Assembly: GCF_014650055.1 (NCBI RefSeq)
Contig: NZ_BMUF01000009.1
Span: 277,082-341,081, forward strand
DNA from: Streptomyces malachitofuscus
Lineage (GTDB): Bacteria; Actinomycetota; Actinomycetes; Streptomycetales; Streptomycetaceae
Length of the DNA: 64,000 bases
Direction of reading: 5' to 3'
Numbering within the stretch: position 1 is the first letter of the stretch; the number at the start of each line of letters is the position of its first letter. Positions 16,600-26,525 of the stretch are shown here, in pieces. The translations under genes and the position numbers were made by a program. The notes under the pieces were generated by a model that was not told the DNA's origin, did not search any database, and saw only the letters and a list, made by a program, of their open reading frames with translations.

Positions 16600-18723
16600 C
16601 TAGGCGTCGATGCGCGACCGGTCCAGCGTCGCCGCGGAGCTGGAGATGAACTCCTTGCGCGGGGCCACGTCGTTGCCCATGAGCAGGTCGAAGACCTGCT
16701 CGGCGGCCTCCAGGTCGGTGAGGTTGATCCGGCGCAGGGTGCGGTGGCGCGGGTCCATGGTGGTCTCGGCCAGCTGGTCGGCGTCCATCTCGCCGAGGCC
16801 CTTGTAGCGCTGGATCGAGTCCTTGTACCGGATGCCCTTGCTCTGGAACTCCATGAGCTTGTCGCGCAGCTCCCGGTCCGAGTACGTGTAGACGTACTTG
16901 TCCTGCCCCTTCTTGGGCTGGACGATCTCGATGCGGTGCAGCGGCGGCACCGCGGCGAACACCCGGCCGGCCTCGACCATGGGCCGCATGTAGCGGTGGA
17001 ACAGCGTCAGCAGCAGCGTACGGATGTGGGAGCCGTCGACATCGGCGTCGGTCATCATGATGATCTTGCCGTAGCGGGCCGTGTCGATGTCGAAGGTCCG
17101 GCCCGAGCCGGCCCCTATGACCTGGATGATCGCGCCGCACTCGGCGTTCTTGAGCATGTCCGTCACGGACGACTTCTGGACGTTGAGGATCTTGCCGCGG
17201 ATCGGCAGCAGCGCCTGGAACTCGGAGTTCCGGGCGAGCTTCGCCGTACCGAGCGCGGAGTCGCCCTCGACGATGAACAGCTCGCTGCGGTCGACGTCGT
17301 CGCTGCGGCAGTCGGCGAGCTTCGCGGGCAGCGAGGACGACTCCAGGGCCGTCTTGCGGCGCTGCGCGTCCTTGTGCTGGCGGGCCGCGATACGGGTGCG
17401 GGCCGCCGCGACCGCCTTCTCCATGACGACACGGGCCTGCTGGGCCGCGTCGCGCTTGGCGGAGGTCAGCCACGCCTTGAGCTCCTTGGAGATCACGTTG
17501 TTCACGATGCGGCGGGCCGCCGAGGTGCCGAGGACCTCCTTGGTCTGGCCCTCGAACTGCGGCTCGGCCAGACGGACCGTGACGACCGCGGTCAGGCCCT
17601 CGAGGGCGTCGTCCTTGACGATGTCGTCCTCGGCCACGCGCAGCAGCTTCTTGGCGCGCAGCACCTCGTTCATCGTCTTGGCGACGGCCTGCTCGAAGCC
17701 TGCGACATGGGTGCCGCCCTTGGGGGTGGCGATGATGTTGACGAACGACCTGAGCGTGGTGTCGTAGCCGGTTCCCCAGCGCATCGCCACGTCGACGCCG
17801 AGCTCGCGGGTGACCTCGGTGGGCGTCATCTGGCCGTGCTCGTCGAGCACGGGGACGGTCTCCTTGAAGGTGCCCTGTCCGGTGAAGCGGAGGGTGTCGC
17901 AGACAGGTCGGTCAGTGGCGAGGAACTCGCAGAACTCGCTGATTCCGCCATCGAAGCGGAAGGACTCCTCGCCCTTGCTGCCGCCCTCTCCGAGTCCGAA
18001 CTCGTCGCGGACGACGATGGTCAGGCCGGGCACCAGGAACGCGGTCTGGCGGGCGCGCTGGTGCAGGGTGTCCAGGGCGAGCTTGGCGTCCTTGAGGAAG
18101 ATCTGGCGGTCGGCCCAGTAACGCACCCGGGTGCCGCTGCGGCTCTTGGGGATCTTCTTGGTCTTGCGCAGCCCGCTCCCGGGCTCGAACTTCGCGTCCG
18201 GGCCCAGGGCGGCGAAGGCACCGGGGACACCGCGCCGGAAGCTGATCGCGTGGGTGTGCCCGCCCCGGTCGACCTCGACGTCGAGCCGCGCGGAGAGGGC
18301 GTTGACCACGGAGGCGCCGACGCCGTGCAGACCGCCGGAGGCGGCGTAGGAACCGCCGCCGAACTTGCCGCCGGCGTGCAGCTTGGTCATGACGACCTCG
18401 ACGCCGGAGAGCCCGGTCTTGGGCTCGACGTCGACCGGGATGCCCCGGCCGTTGTCCCGGACCTCCACGGAACCGTCGTCGTGGAGCACCACGTCGATGT
18501 GGTCGCAATAGCCTCCGAGGGCCTCGTCGACGGAGTTGTCGATGATCTCCCAGAGGCAGTGCATCAGACCACGGCTGTCGGTGGATCCGATGTACATACC
18601 GGGGCGCTTCCGCACGGCCTCGAGCCCCTCGAGGACGAGCAGGTGCCGCGCGGTGTAGTTGGAACCGTCCCGGTCTGCTCCTGCCAGCAGCGCTGTGGAC
18701 GGCACGGACGTCTCGGCGGTCAC
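16600..18723 (-). CDS. parE: DNA topoisomerase IV subunit B
   Basis: A 707-residue ATPase subunit of type IIA topoisomerase. The GHKL domain has EIIDNSVDEALGG, DNGRGIP and GGLHGVGASVVNALS. The TOPRIM domain has IVEGDSALG and MTDADVDGSHI. It drives strand passage with ParC, encoded convergently at 3465-5921. A sequence beginning GTG at 18723 is preferred, with GAGGAG nine bases upstream; an ATG-like start at 18762 is possible. The length and association with a GyrA-box-free A subunit argue for ParE rather than a second GyrB. The two subunit genes are separated by citrate and carboxylate genes rather than forming an operon. Confidence 0.94.
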   Translation of the reverse strand: MTAETSVPSTALLAGADRDGSNYTARHLLVLEGLEAVRKRPGMYIGSTDSRGLMHCLWEIIDNSVDEALGGYCDHIDVVLHDDGSVEVRDNGRGIPVDVEPKTGLSGVEVVMTKLHAGGKFGGGSYAASGGLHGVGASVVNALSARLDVEVDRGGHTHAISFRRGVPGAFAALGPDAKFEPGSGLRKTKKIPKSRSGTRVRYWADRQIFLKDAKLALDTLHQRARQTAFLVPGLTIVVRDEFGLGEGGSKGEESFRFDGGISEFCEFLATDRPVCDTLRFTGQGTFKETVPVLDEHGQMTPTEVTRELGVDVAMRWGTGYDTTLRSFVNIIATPKGGTHVAGFEQAVAKTMNEVLRAKKLLRVAEDDIVKDDALEGLTAVVTVRLAEPQFEGQTKEVLGTSAARRIVNNVISKELKAWLTSAKRDAAQQARVVMEKAVAAARTRIAARQHKDAQRRKTALESSSLPAKLADCRSDDVDRSELFIVEGDSALGTAKLARNSEFQALLPIRGKILNVQKSSVTDMLKNAECGAIIQVIGAGSGRTFDIDTARYGKIIMMTDADVDGSHIRTLLLTLFHRYMRPMVEAGRVFAAVPPLHRIEIVQPKKGQDKYVYTYSDRELRDKLMEFQSKGIRYKDSIQRYKGLGEMDADQLAETTMDPRHRTLRRINLTDLEAAEQVFDLLMGNDVAPRKEFISSSAATLDRSRIDA

Positions 18724-19163
18724 GCGGTTCGCTCCTCGCTGAATTTCAGATGGGGCCCTCATGGGTAAGGGCGCGGCTTGAGTCACCGGTGAGAGGGTAC
18801 CGAGGCCTGGTAGAGCCGTTGTAACGCCACCCTCGTCTGCGCCCACCCTAGTCCACAGTCGCATGCGTGTTCGATCCCTCGATGGAGTGAAGCACACATC
18901 ACGTTCCCTTCCAGGCATGAACCATTTAGGCTCCGGGCACGTCCTCATGAACAACCGGCAACCCAGCCGGGAGGGCCGACCACCGATACGAACGCGAATC
19001 CGTACGACACAGAGACACGCACTACGGCACATTCGCCGCCAACCGGCAACAGCCACCCACTTCGGAAAGATTTTTTCGAGGAGAAGCCACGAGCGGGAAC
19101 GTTTTGGGGCTGGTTGGATGTTGACCCTGGTACGACAGCTCGTCGAGCTAGAGAAGAGGCGAC
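18724..19163. promoter_or_regulatory. Divergent region parE / DUF7455 gene, with sigma-R-like promoter
   Basis: This 440-bp gap has no supported gene. At 19095-19122 the plus strand reads GGGAAC, 19 bases, then GTT, close to the sigma-R (thiol-stress) promoter form GGGAAT-N18-GTT. It lies about 40 bases before the zinc-ribbon gene start. A half-match to an iron box near 18925 is too weak to call. Shine-Dalgarno GAAGAGG precedes the GTG at 19164. Confidence 0.4.
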
Positions 19164-19391
19164 GTGACTACTGTTCTGACCCCCGCGAGCCCGCTGACGG
19201 CCGCCGATCGCTGCGACCGCTGCGGCGCCCAGGCATACCTGCGCGTCGTCCTGCTGAGCGGCGGAGAACTGCTCTTCTGCGCCCACCACGGTCGCAAGTT
19301 CGAGCCGGAACTCAAGAAGATCGCCGCTGAGATACAGGACGAGACGGAGCGGCTCACCGCCCCGGCGACCGCCTCCGAAGAAGAGCGCTGA
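19164..19391 (+). CDS. Small zinc-ribbon protein, DUF7455 type
   Basis: A 75-residue actinobacterial protein with a CDRCGAQ pair of cysteines at the N-terminus and FCAHHGRKF at the centre, giving a CxxC...CxxH zinc-binding set. Its function is unknown. The C-terminal third is charged and probably helical. It is expressed alone: a strong terminator follows immediately and a possible sigma-R-type promoter precedes. It is conserved upstream of hrdB in Streptomyces as far as I recall, which would fit a transcription- or stress-linked role, but this is speculative. Confidence 0.82.
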   Translation: MTTVLTPASPLTAADRCDRCGAQAYLRVVLLSGGELLFCAHHGRKFEPELKKIAAEIQDETERLTAPATASEEER

Positions 19392-19432
19392 CACTTCGCG
19401 TCCGACGACGAGCAGCCCGGCACAGGCCGGCC

Positions 19433-19474
19433 GACGGGCGACCGCCTCCGTTGCTTCGGAGGCGGTCGCCCGTC
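19433..19474. terminator. Strong intrinsic terminator
   Basis: A perfect 18-bp stem (19433-19450 with 19457-19474) and the 6-nt loop TTGCTT lie between the zinc-ribbon gene (plus) and the trypsin gene (minus). It can serve both convergent genes. Confidence 0.9.
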
Positions 19475-19532
19475 TCTGCTCACATCCCCCGGAGTTCTCC
19501 CCAGAGCCGCGCAGAGGCTCTGGGAGCACCTG

Positions 19533-20366
19533 TCAGGTGCGGGACCACCCCAGCGTCCGCAGGACGTCGGAGATCCGCGTGTAGACCCCGGGACTGCCCG
19601 CCCAGCCGCAGCCGGTACCCCAGGACACGAGGCCTATCAGCCGTCCCTGCGCCACCAGCGGCCCCCCGCTGTCCCCCTGACAGGCGTCGCGGCCCCCTGC
19701 CACCTCCCCCGCGCACAGCATCGTCCTGGCGCGGTAGGTGCCCTCGGAACCGCCCGGATACGCCCGCTCGCACAGCGCGTCCGGCTGCACCCGCACGCGT
19801 GCCGCGTGCAGGCTGCCGGCGAAGGTGCCGGAACCCGTGGTGTCCCCCCACCCGTAGACCAGGGCCTTCGTACCCGCGCGGTAGGCGGGGTCCCCGGTGT
19901 CCGCCATGCCTATGACCGCGCTCGAAGGCAGCGGCTCCGCCAGGCTGAGCACGGCGAAGTCGCCCGAGTTCGTGACGCCGTCGTAGCCGGGGTTCACCCA
20001 GGTGTCGCGGACGGCGATCTCCTTGCCGCGCTTCGAGAGCAGCTCCGTGCGCCCCGCGATCACCCTGAGGTCGCGCACCCGCCCCGGGGGCGCACCCAGC
20101 ACCTCCTCGTCCATGCAGTGGGCCGCGGTGAGGACGGTGGTCCGGCCGACCGCCACACCCCCGCAGAACTGTCCCGCTCGCGTACCTCCGAACCGGTCAC
20201 GGCTGGACAGCGCCACCGTCCACGGACTCTCCGAGACATCGACGGGGAAGCCGCCGACGACGATGCTGTCGGCGGCCGCCGGCGCGGCCGTGGCCAGGGG
20301 TATGACGGTCCCCGCGGCCGCCAGGGCGAGCGGCCGGGCCAGGGCCCGGGCAAGACGACGTCGCAT
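19533..20366 (-). CDS. Secreted trypsin-like serine protease
   Basis: A 277-residue S1 (chymotrypsin-fold) protease. An Arg-rich start and hydrophobic stretch form a signal peptide ending near AAPAAAD (about residue 33), followed directly by IVVGGF, the mature trypsin N-terminus. The triad is H83 (TAAHC), D136 (NSGDFAVL) and S233 (GDSGGP). D227, six residues before the serine, predicts cleavage after Arg/Lys. There is essentially no pro-peptide. The ATG has GAGGAG upstream. It sits between the hrdB terminator and a convergent terminator, so it is a single-gene unit. Confidence 0.93.
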   Translation of the reverse strand: MRRRLARALARPLALAAAGTVIPLATAAPAAADSIVVGGFPVDVSESPWTVALSSRDRFGGTRAGQFCGGVAVGRTTVLTAAHCMDEEVLGAPPGRVRDLRVIAGRTELLSKRGKEIAVRDTWVNPGYDGVTNSGDFAVLSLAEPLPSSAVIGMADTGDPAYRAGTKALVYGWGDTTGSGTFAGSLHAARVRVQPDALCERAYPGGSEGTYRARTMLCAGEVAGGRDACQGDSGGPLVAQGRLIGLVSWGTGCGWAGSPGVYTRISDVLRTLGWSRT

Positions 20367-20443
20367 GCGCGCTCCTCACACTGGGGTGCTCCTGAAGCAC
20401 CCAGAGTGATCGACGCCGTCCGGGTCCGCACCCGCGCGGCAGC

Positions 20444-20485
20444 GTGAAGGCCCGGTTCCCGAGGACGGGAACCGGGCCTTCACGG
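20444..20485 (-). terminator. hrdB terminator
   Basis: A perfect 19-bp stem (20444-20462 with 20467-20485) with tetraloop AGGA lies 36 bases beyond the hrdB stop codon. Confidence 0.9.
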
Positions 20486-20520
20486 ACGTGGCGCGCGACC
20501 GCGGGTCGCGGCGGACCGGT

Positions 20521-22050
<1,530 letters not shown>

Positions 22051-22360
22051 GAACAACCTCTCGGAACGTTGAAAAACGGCTTCCGGCCCCGTCCACAGTG
22101 GACAGGAGCCGACCGCCGGCTTGGGGATGGGCCGACGGTGCGGGCGGGGGCCGGGAAGATGCACAGCGCCATGCATGGCGTCCGTATTCCCTCCGCGGCT
22201 GTCACCTCTTAGGTCATCGCGTTCCCTTCAGGAGCGTTACGCCCAATCCGCGTGGCCCGAGTCACACCCCGTAAACGAGCAGAACCGGTCATACGGGCAC
22301 AAAAGTGTGCACCCGGGGGCGAGGAGGTCGTCTCCCCGGGGCTGCGATGCCGTTCTTGCC
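22051..22360 (-). promoter_or_regulatory. hrdB promoter and leader region
   Basis: This region holds the hrdB promoter(s) and leader. A perfect 14-bp palindrome, CGCCATGCATGGCG, lies at 22167-22180, about 120 bases before the start codon. GGGAAT and GGGAAC hexamers on the minus strand resemble sigma-R -35 elements, but no GTT follows at the right distance. I cannot place the transcription start. Confidence 0.45.
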
Positions 22361-22403
22361 GTCGGACCCTGTGGGATCCACCAACGATCCCACAGGGTCC
22401 GAC
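22361..22403 (-). terminator. whiH terminator
   Basis: A perfect 18-bp stem (22361-22378 with 22386-22403) and 7-nt loop lie 76 bases past the whiH stop. It isolates whiH from the hrdB promoter downstream on the same strand. Confidence 0.9.
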
Positions 22404-22478
22404 GGGGGACGGGTCACCGGTGGGGCGCTGCCACAGGAGGGGGATGGCATGCCGCACCGCGCCGTCCGCGGAACGCGG

Positions 22479-23366
22479 TCAGTGCTCGCGCGGCGCGGGC
22501 ACCACGCGTTCCACCTCGGGATGGACCGTGAGGAGCTGCCGCATGGCCGCCTCGGCCGCCGCGCCGTCGCCGGCGGCGAGTGCGTCGACGATGCGGGCGT
22601 GGTGGGTCAGCGAGTTCTCGTTGGGCCGCTCACAGCCCGCGACCGGACCGCCCGAGACCTGCAGCGCGGCTGACACGATCCCGGAGAGGTGCTCCAGCAT
22701 CCGGTTGCCGGCGACCTGGATGAGCAGGGAGTGGAACTCGGAGTCGGCCCGGGCGAACGTCAGTGCGTCACCCTGCCCCATGGCGTGGCCCATGATCTCC
22801 ACCATGTCGGACAGGCGCTGCTGGACGTCCTCCCGCCCGTGACCGGCCGCCAGGCGGGCGGCGAGCGGCTCGATCGTCCAGCGCAGCTCGCTGAGCTCGC
22901 GGCGTTGGTCGTCCCGCTGCGGCCCGAAGGCCCGCCACTCGATGATGTCCGGATCAAGGAGATTCCAGTCGCTGACGGGGCGCACGCGGGTGCCCACGTT
23001 CGGCCGGGCGCTGACCAGCCCTTTGGCCTCCAGGACGCGGAGGGACTCGCGGACGACGGTGCGGGAGACCTCGAAGCGCTGGCCGATCTCCTCCGGGACC
23101 AGCGGGCGGTCGGCCCCCAGGTCCCCCGAGACGATCATCTGCCCCAACTGCTGGACGAGTTGGCCGTGCAGTCCGCGTCCGCGGCTGCCTGCGGCCCGCC
23201 GGCCCACGCGGCCCAGTTCCGGATCCGCTCCGTCCCACGCGGGGGCTCCGACGCGGTCGACGGCGGGCGTCTCCGCGTAGGGGTAGCGGTCGAGTTCGCC
23301 CGGGTTCGCGAGGCCGGAGTCTGCGGAGCGGGCGGCGGTCATCATGGTGTGCGCAAGGGTACTCAC
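22479..23366 (-). CDS. whiH: GntR-family sporulation regulator WhiH
   Basis: A 295-residue FadR-subfamily GntR regulator, needed in Streptomyces for orderly septation of aerial hyphae into spores. The N-terminal 60 residues are a variable leader. The winged helix follows (LVPEEIGQRFEVSRTVVRESLRVLEAKGLVS region, about 95-130). The all-alpha ligand-binding FCD domain has conserved positions in FHSLLIQVAGNRML and HHARIVDALAAGD. The call rests on sequence type, length and the position immediately upstream of hrdB. GTG at 23366 is preceded by AAAGGA at short spacing; ATG at 23345 is an alternative. The FCD ligand is unknown; carboxylates are usual in the subfamily. Confidence 0.9.
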   Translation of the reverse strand: MSTLAHTMMTAARSADSGLANPGELDRYPYAETPAVDRVGAPAWDGADPELGRVGRRAAGSRGRGLHGQLVQQLGQMIVSGDLGADRPLVPEEIGQRFEVSRTVVRESLRVLEAKGLVSARPNVGTRVRPVSDWNLLDPDIIEWRAFGPQRDDQRRELSELRWTIEPLAARLAAGHGREDVQQRLSDMVEIMGHAMGQGDALTFARADSEFHSLLIQVAGNRMLEHLSGIVSAALQVSGGPVAGCERPNENSLTHHARIVDALAAGDGAAAEAAMRQLLTVHPEVERVVPAPREH

Positions 23367-23529
23367 GCATCCTTTGTCGGCGTCGCTTCCAACTCCCTTG
23401 AGGTCTTTGGTGAAAAGCACACGAAAGGGTGATCGCTCGCCCCGTCGCAATTGACGCCTTATCGGAAAGAAATGGGCGATTCATGGGGAGTTGTGAGCGG
23501 ATACGCACCGAGATGGTCACGGGCGGTCG

Positions 23530-25530
23530 TCATCGGACCCTGCGGCGCAGGCCGGTGAGCAGGTAGGCGCAGAGCAGCGCCGCCAGCGACAACGTCAGTG
23601 CCCCGCCGACGGGTTGGGCGACCAGGCGCAGCACCGCGTCCAGGTAGCGCTCTCCCCCGAAGGGCCAGCGGAACGGCAGCCCTTCCCGCAGTCGCGCCGC
23701 GAACGGGACCGGGGTGCGCACCGACGGCCCCTCCATCACCTTGTGCACGAGGGGGACGACGAGCAGGGGCACGGCGACGACCGCGGCCAGTCCCGCGGTC
23801 GTGGAACGGAAGACGCCGGCGGCCAGCACGCCGGCACAGGCGCACCCCGCGACCAGTCCGAGCCAGCCCGCACTCAGCGGGAACCAGTCGGCGGGAACCT
23901 CGACGACCTCCGGTCCGTAGACGAGGTAGAGCAGTTCGGCGTCGCATCCGACGGTCAGGACGGCCAGCACCAGCGCGGTGGCCGAGGCGACGAGGAGTTT
24001 GGCGGTCAGCAGTCCGAGCCGCCGGGGCACGGTGCCGCGGTCCGCCGCCAGCGCGGGGTGGCGGAACTCGTCACCGAAGGCCAGCGCGCCGAGCAGCCCC
24101 GCACCCAGCGCCGCGGGCGGCAGCGGCAGCTCCCGGGGCCAGGCGGCCAGCAGGCGGGGCTGCGGGGTGTGCCCGACGCGGGCCAGCAGTACGGCGGTGA
24201 GCGCGGACACGACGAGCACGCCGGCCCCGACGAGGAACCCCGTTCCGACGCCTGTGGCACGGCGGATCTCGTAGCGGACCGGGCGGAGCGGCCTGGGGGC
24301 GGGGCGCACGGAGATGGGGGGTGGCAGCTCGACCCCGGGGCCGGGCGTCCCCACGGCCCGGCGCGAGCGGGATCCGACGGCCGGGCGGGCGTCCTCGGCG
24401 GCCTGCGGCACTTCCGGGTCACCGGGCGCTGACACGGGCGTGCCCGCTCCGGCGGACCCACCGGGGTGGTGCCGCGGTGCGGTGGCGGGAGCCTCGGAGT
24501 GCTGCCGCGGTGCGTCGGCGGTCAGCGGCTGCGGAGCGACCGTCGGGTGCCGGGGAATGCCGGTGGTGGACGGCGCGGATGTGCCGGTGTCCGGTCCGGC
24601 GCTGTCGGCCCGGGCCGCACTGTCACCCGCCGCCCGGCCGGCTGCCCCGGCGCCGGGGCCCATGTCCCCGACTTCGTCCGCGAGTTGATGGACGACGATG
24701 CCGTTGCGGAAGGCGGTCTCGCCGACGTCGGCGCAGGTACTGCCGTAGACGCAGAGGCGGTTGCCGCCCTCCCGCACGACCTCCACGGACCGCTGCGCGG
24801 AGCGGGCCTCCTGCGCGAGCAGCGCGGAGAGGCGGGCGGCGTGCGGGCTGCGGACGGCGACACGGGGGCGCAGCCGGGTGCGTGAGAAGTCGGCGGCGTC
24901 CTGGTCGGCGACGAGTCTTCCGCGCTCCAGCGTGACGACGTGGTCCGCGACCCACGCGGCCTCCTTCGGGTCCGCCGTCGTGCACAGAACCGTGCCGCCC
25001 TGGGCCGCGTGCGCCCGGAGCATGCCGTGCAGCCAGCGCCGCTCCCCTGCGGAGAGCCCTCGCGCGGGGTCGTCGAGCACGAGGGTGTGGGGATCCGGGA
25101 GCAGCGCGCACGCCAGTCCCAGCCGGCGGTCCATACCGCGCGACAGGGTGCCGAGGCGCTCGTCGCGCAGGCTCACGAGCCCCACCGCTTCGAGGACTTC
25201 GTCGGCACGGCGGGCCGGGACGCCGGAGGCGGCGCACAGCATGCGGAGGTGCCCGCGGACGGAGCGGGCGGGGTGCCCCGGCACATCGCCCAGCAGCACG
25301 CCGACCTCGCGGGCGGGATGAGGGATGCGGTGCAGGGGGCGGCCCCTGAAGTAGGTGATGCCACGGCCGCGTTGGAGTTCGAGCATGAGCCGGAGCGCCG
25401 TCGTCTTGCCGGCGCCCGGTGCTCCGAGCAACGCGGTGACGCGGCCCGCGTGCGCCTCGAAGGAGACGTCGTCGACGGCGGGCGGGAGCTCTTTGCGGGG
25501 GTTGCTGGTCAGTCCGATGGCCTGGATCAC
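23530..25530 (-). CDS. ABC-type ATPase domain fused to membrane domain, degenerate motifs
   Basis: A 666-residue protein. An N-terminal ABC ATPase (about 1-210) is joined by a Pro/Ala-rich linker (about 270-400) to a C-terminal half with roughly six membrane helices. Walker A is intact (GAPGAGKTT, 36-44). Other motifs depart from consensus: no glutamine in the Q-loop region (GVLLGD, 77-82), signature LSRGM instead of LSGGQ (129-133), Asp154 in place of the catalytic Glu after Walker B (VLDDP), and Ala186 where the switch His belongs (CTTADPKEA). It may bind ATP without normal turnover. GTG at 25530 has no Shine-Dalgarno and a TATCTT -10 about ten bases upstream, suggesting a leaderless mRNA. 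Substrate unknown. Confidence 0.85.
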   Translation of the reverse strand: MIQAIGLTSNPRKELPPAVDDVSFEAHAGRVTALLGAPGAGKTTALRLMLELQRGRGITYFRGRPLHRIPHPAREVGVLLGDVPGHPARSVRGHLRMLCAASGVPARRADEVLEAVGLVSLRDERLGTLSRGMDRRLGLACALLPDPHTLVLDDPARGLSAGERRWLHGMLRAHAAQGGTVLCTTADPKEAAWVADHVVTLERGRLVADQDAADFSRTRLRPRVAVRSPHAARLSALLAQEARSAQRSVEVVREGGNRLCVYGSTCADVGETAFRNGIVVHQLADEVGDMGPGAGAAGRAAGDSAARADSAGPDTGTSAPSTTGIPRHPTVAPQPLTADAPRQHSEAPATAPRHHPGGSAGAGTPVSAPGDPEVPQAAEDARPAVGSRSRRAVGTPGPGVELPPPISVRPAPRPLRPVRYEIRRATGVGTGFLVGAGVLVVSALTAVLLARVGHTPQPRLLAAWPRELPLPPAALGAGLLGALAFGDEFRHPALAADRGTVPRRLGLLTAKLLVASATALVLAVLTVGCDAELLYLVYGPEVVEVPADWFPLSAGWLGLVAGCACAGVLAAGVFRSTTAGLAAVVAVPLLVVPLVHKVMEGPSVRTPVPFAARLREGLPFRWPFGGERYLDAVLRLVAQPVGGALTLSLAALLCAYLLTGLRRRVR

Positions 25531-25635
25531 CCGATGCAAGATAGCGTGCCATATCGGGTTTTTCGGGCACCGCACGGCCCGCCGACGCAGGGACTCGGGC
25601 CCTGTCGGGTCCATCGGGCGTTTCCCGGCTGCGGC

Positions 25636-26394
25636 TCAGACCTCGGGGCGCAGCATCGGGGGGTTGAGCAGTGTGGCTCCGCCGGCCCGGAAGAGCTGCG
25701 CGGGACGGCCGCCCTGCCGGGTGGTCGTGCCTCCGGTGGGGACCAGGAAGCCCGGTGTGCCCGTCACCTTGCGGTGGAAGTTGCGCGGGTCGAGCGCCAC
25801 GCCCCAGACCGCCTCGTAGACCCGGCGCAGCTCGCCGACGGTGAACTCGGGCGGGCAGAAGGCCGTTGCCAGCGACGAGTACTCGATCTTGGAGCGGGCG
25901 CGCTCCACCCCGTCCGAGAGGATCTGGGCGTGGTCGAAGGCGAGCGGTGCCACCGGCTCGCCGTCCCTGCCGTAACCGTCCTGCTGGAGCAGCTCGCCGA
26001 CGGGCGCCCAGCGTGCGTTGCTGGCGTCACCGCCCGCCCGGGGCGCGGGCAGGTCGGGTGCCAGAGCGAGGTGGGCGACGCTGACGACCCGCATCCGGGG
26101 GTCGCGCTTGGGGTCGCCGTAGGTGGCGAGCTGTTCCAGATGGGCGCCGTTGTCCTGGGCGGGGATGGCGGGGTCGTGCACGCGCAGGCCCGTTTCCTCG
26201 GCCAGCTCCCGGGCCGCGGCCTGGGCCAGGTCCTCGTCGGCCCGTACGAAACCGCCGGGGAGCGCCCACCGCCCCTGGAACGGCGGTTCGCCCCTGCGTA
26301 CCGCCAACGCGCACAGGGAGTGGCGGCGCACGGTCAGCACGACCAGGTCCACGGTGACGGCGAAGGGTGGAAAGGCTGACGGGTCGTAGGGCAT
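25636..26394 (-). CDS. NrtR-like Nudix hydrolase / transcriptional regulator
   Basis: A 252-residue protein with an N-terminal Nudix domain and a C-terminal winged-helix (about 180-235, around VGELRRVYEAVWG and NFHRKVTGTPGFL), the NrtR architecture. The Nudix box is complete (G48, E54, R62, E63, E66, E67, G69), so ADP-ribose-type hydrolysis is possible alongside DNA binding. NrtR proteins sense ADP-ribose and control NAD metabolism; no NAD gene is adjacent here, so the target is unknown. The mRNA appears leaderless: TATGAT lies seven bases before the ATG. A palindrome overlaps this promoter, suggesting autoregulation. Confidence 0.87.
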   Translation of the reverse strand: MPYDPSAFPPFAVTVDLVVLTVRRHSLCALAVRRGEPPFQGRWALPGGFVRADEDLAQAAARELAEETGLRVHDPAIPAQDNGAHLEQLATYGDPKRDPRMRVVSVAHLALAPDLPAPRAGGDASNARWAPVGELLQQDGYGRDGEPVAPLAFDHAQILSDGVERARSKIEYSSLATAFCPPEFTVGELRRVYEAVWGVALDPRNFHRKVTGTPGFLVPTGGTTTRQGGRPAQLFRAGGATLLNPPMLRPEV

Positions 26395-26400
26395 GCGGCG

Positions 26401-26422
26401 ATCATAGTCGTCTGCCTGACGA
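26401..26422 (-). promoter_or_regulatory. Promoter of the NrtR-like gene with TCGTC/GACGA palindrome
   Basis: On the minus strand TATGAT (26406-26401) is a good -10 placed for transcription to start at the ATG at 26394. The inverted repeat TCGTC-TGCCT-GACGA (26408-26422) sits just upstream in the -35/spacer region. It is a candidate operator for the encoded regulator. Confidence 0.5.
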
Positions 26423-26525
26423 TAAACACTCCCTTCGCCGGTCGTATCGATGGCTGGTCCACCTCGTTCCGGCGCTCACGTCGTCGTTGCCTCACCGCGG
26501 CTCGGCGAAGGAGCATCCCACCAGG

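Noticed and set aside
16582-18768. Plus-strand frame opposite parE
   Set aside because: Antisense shadow; parE on the minus strand has all GHKL and TOPRIM motifs.
18920-18940. Half-match to an iron box (TTAGGCTC)
   Set aside because: Only one half-site; the second arm does not match.
22205-22240. Sigma-R-like promoter for hrdB
   Set aside because: GGGAAC/GGGAAT hexamers are present, but no GTT lies 18-20 bases downstream of them.
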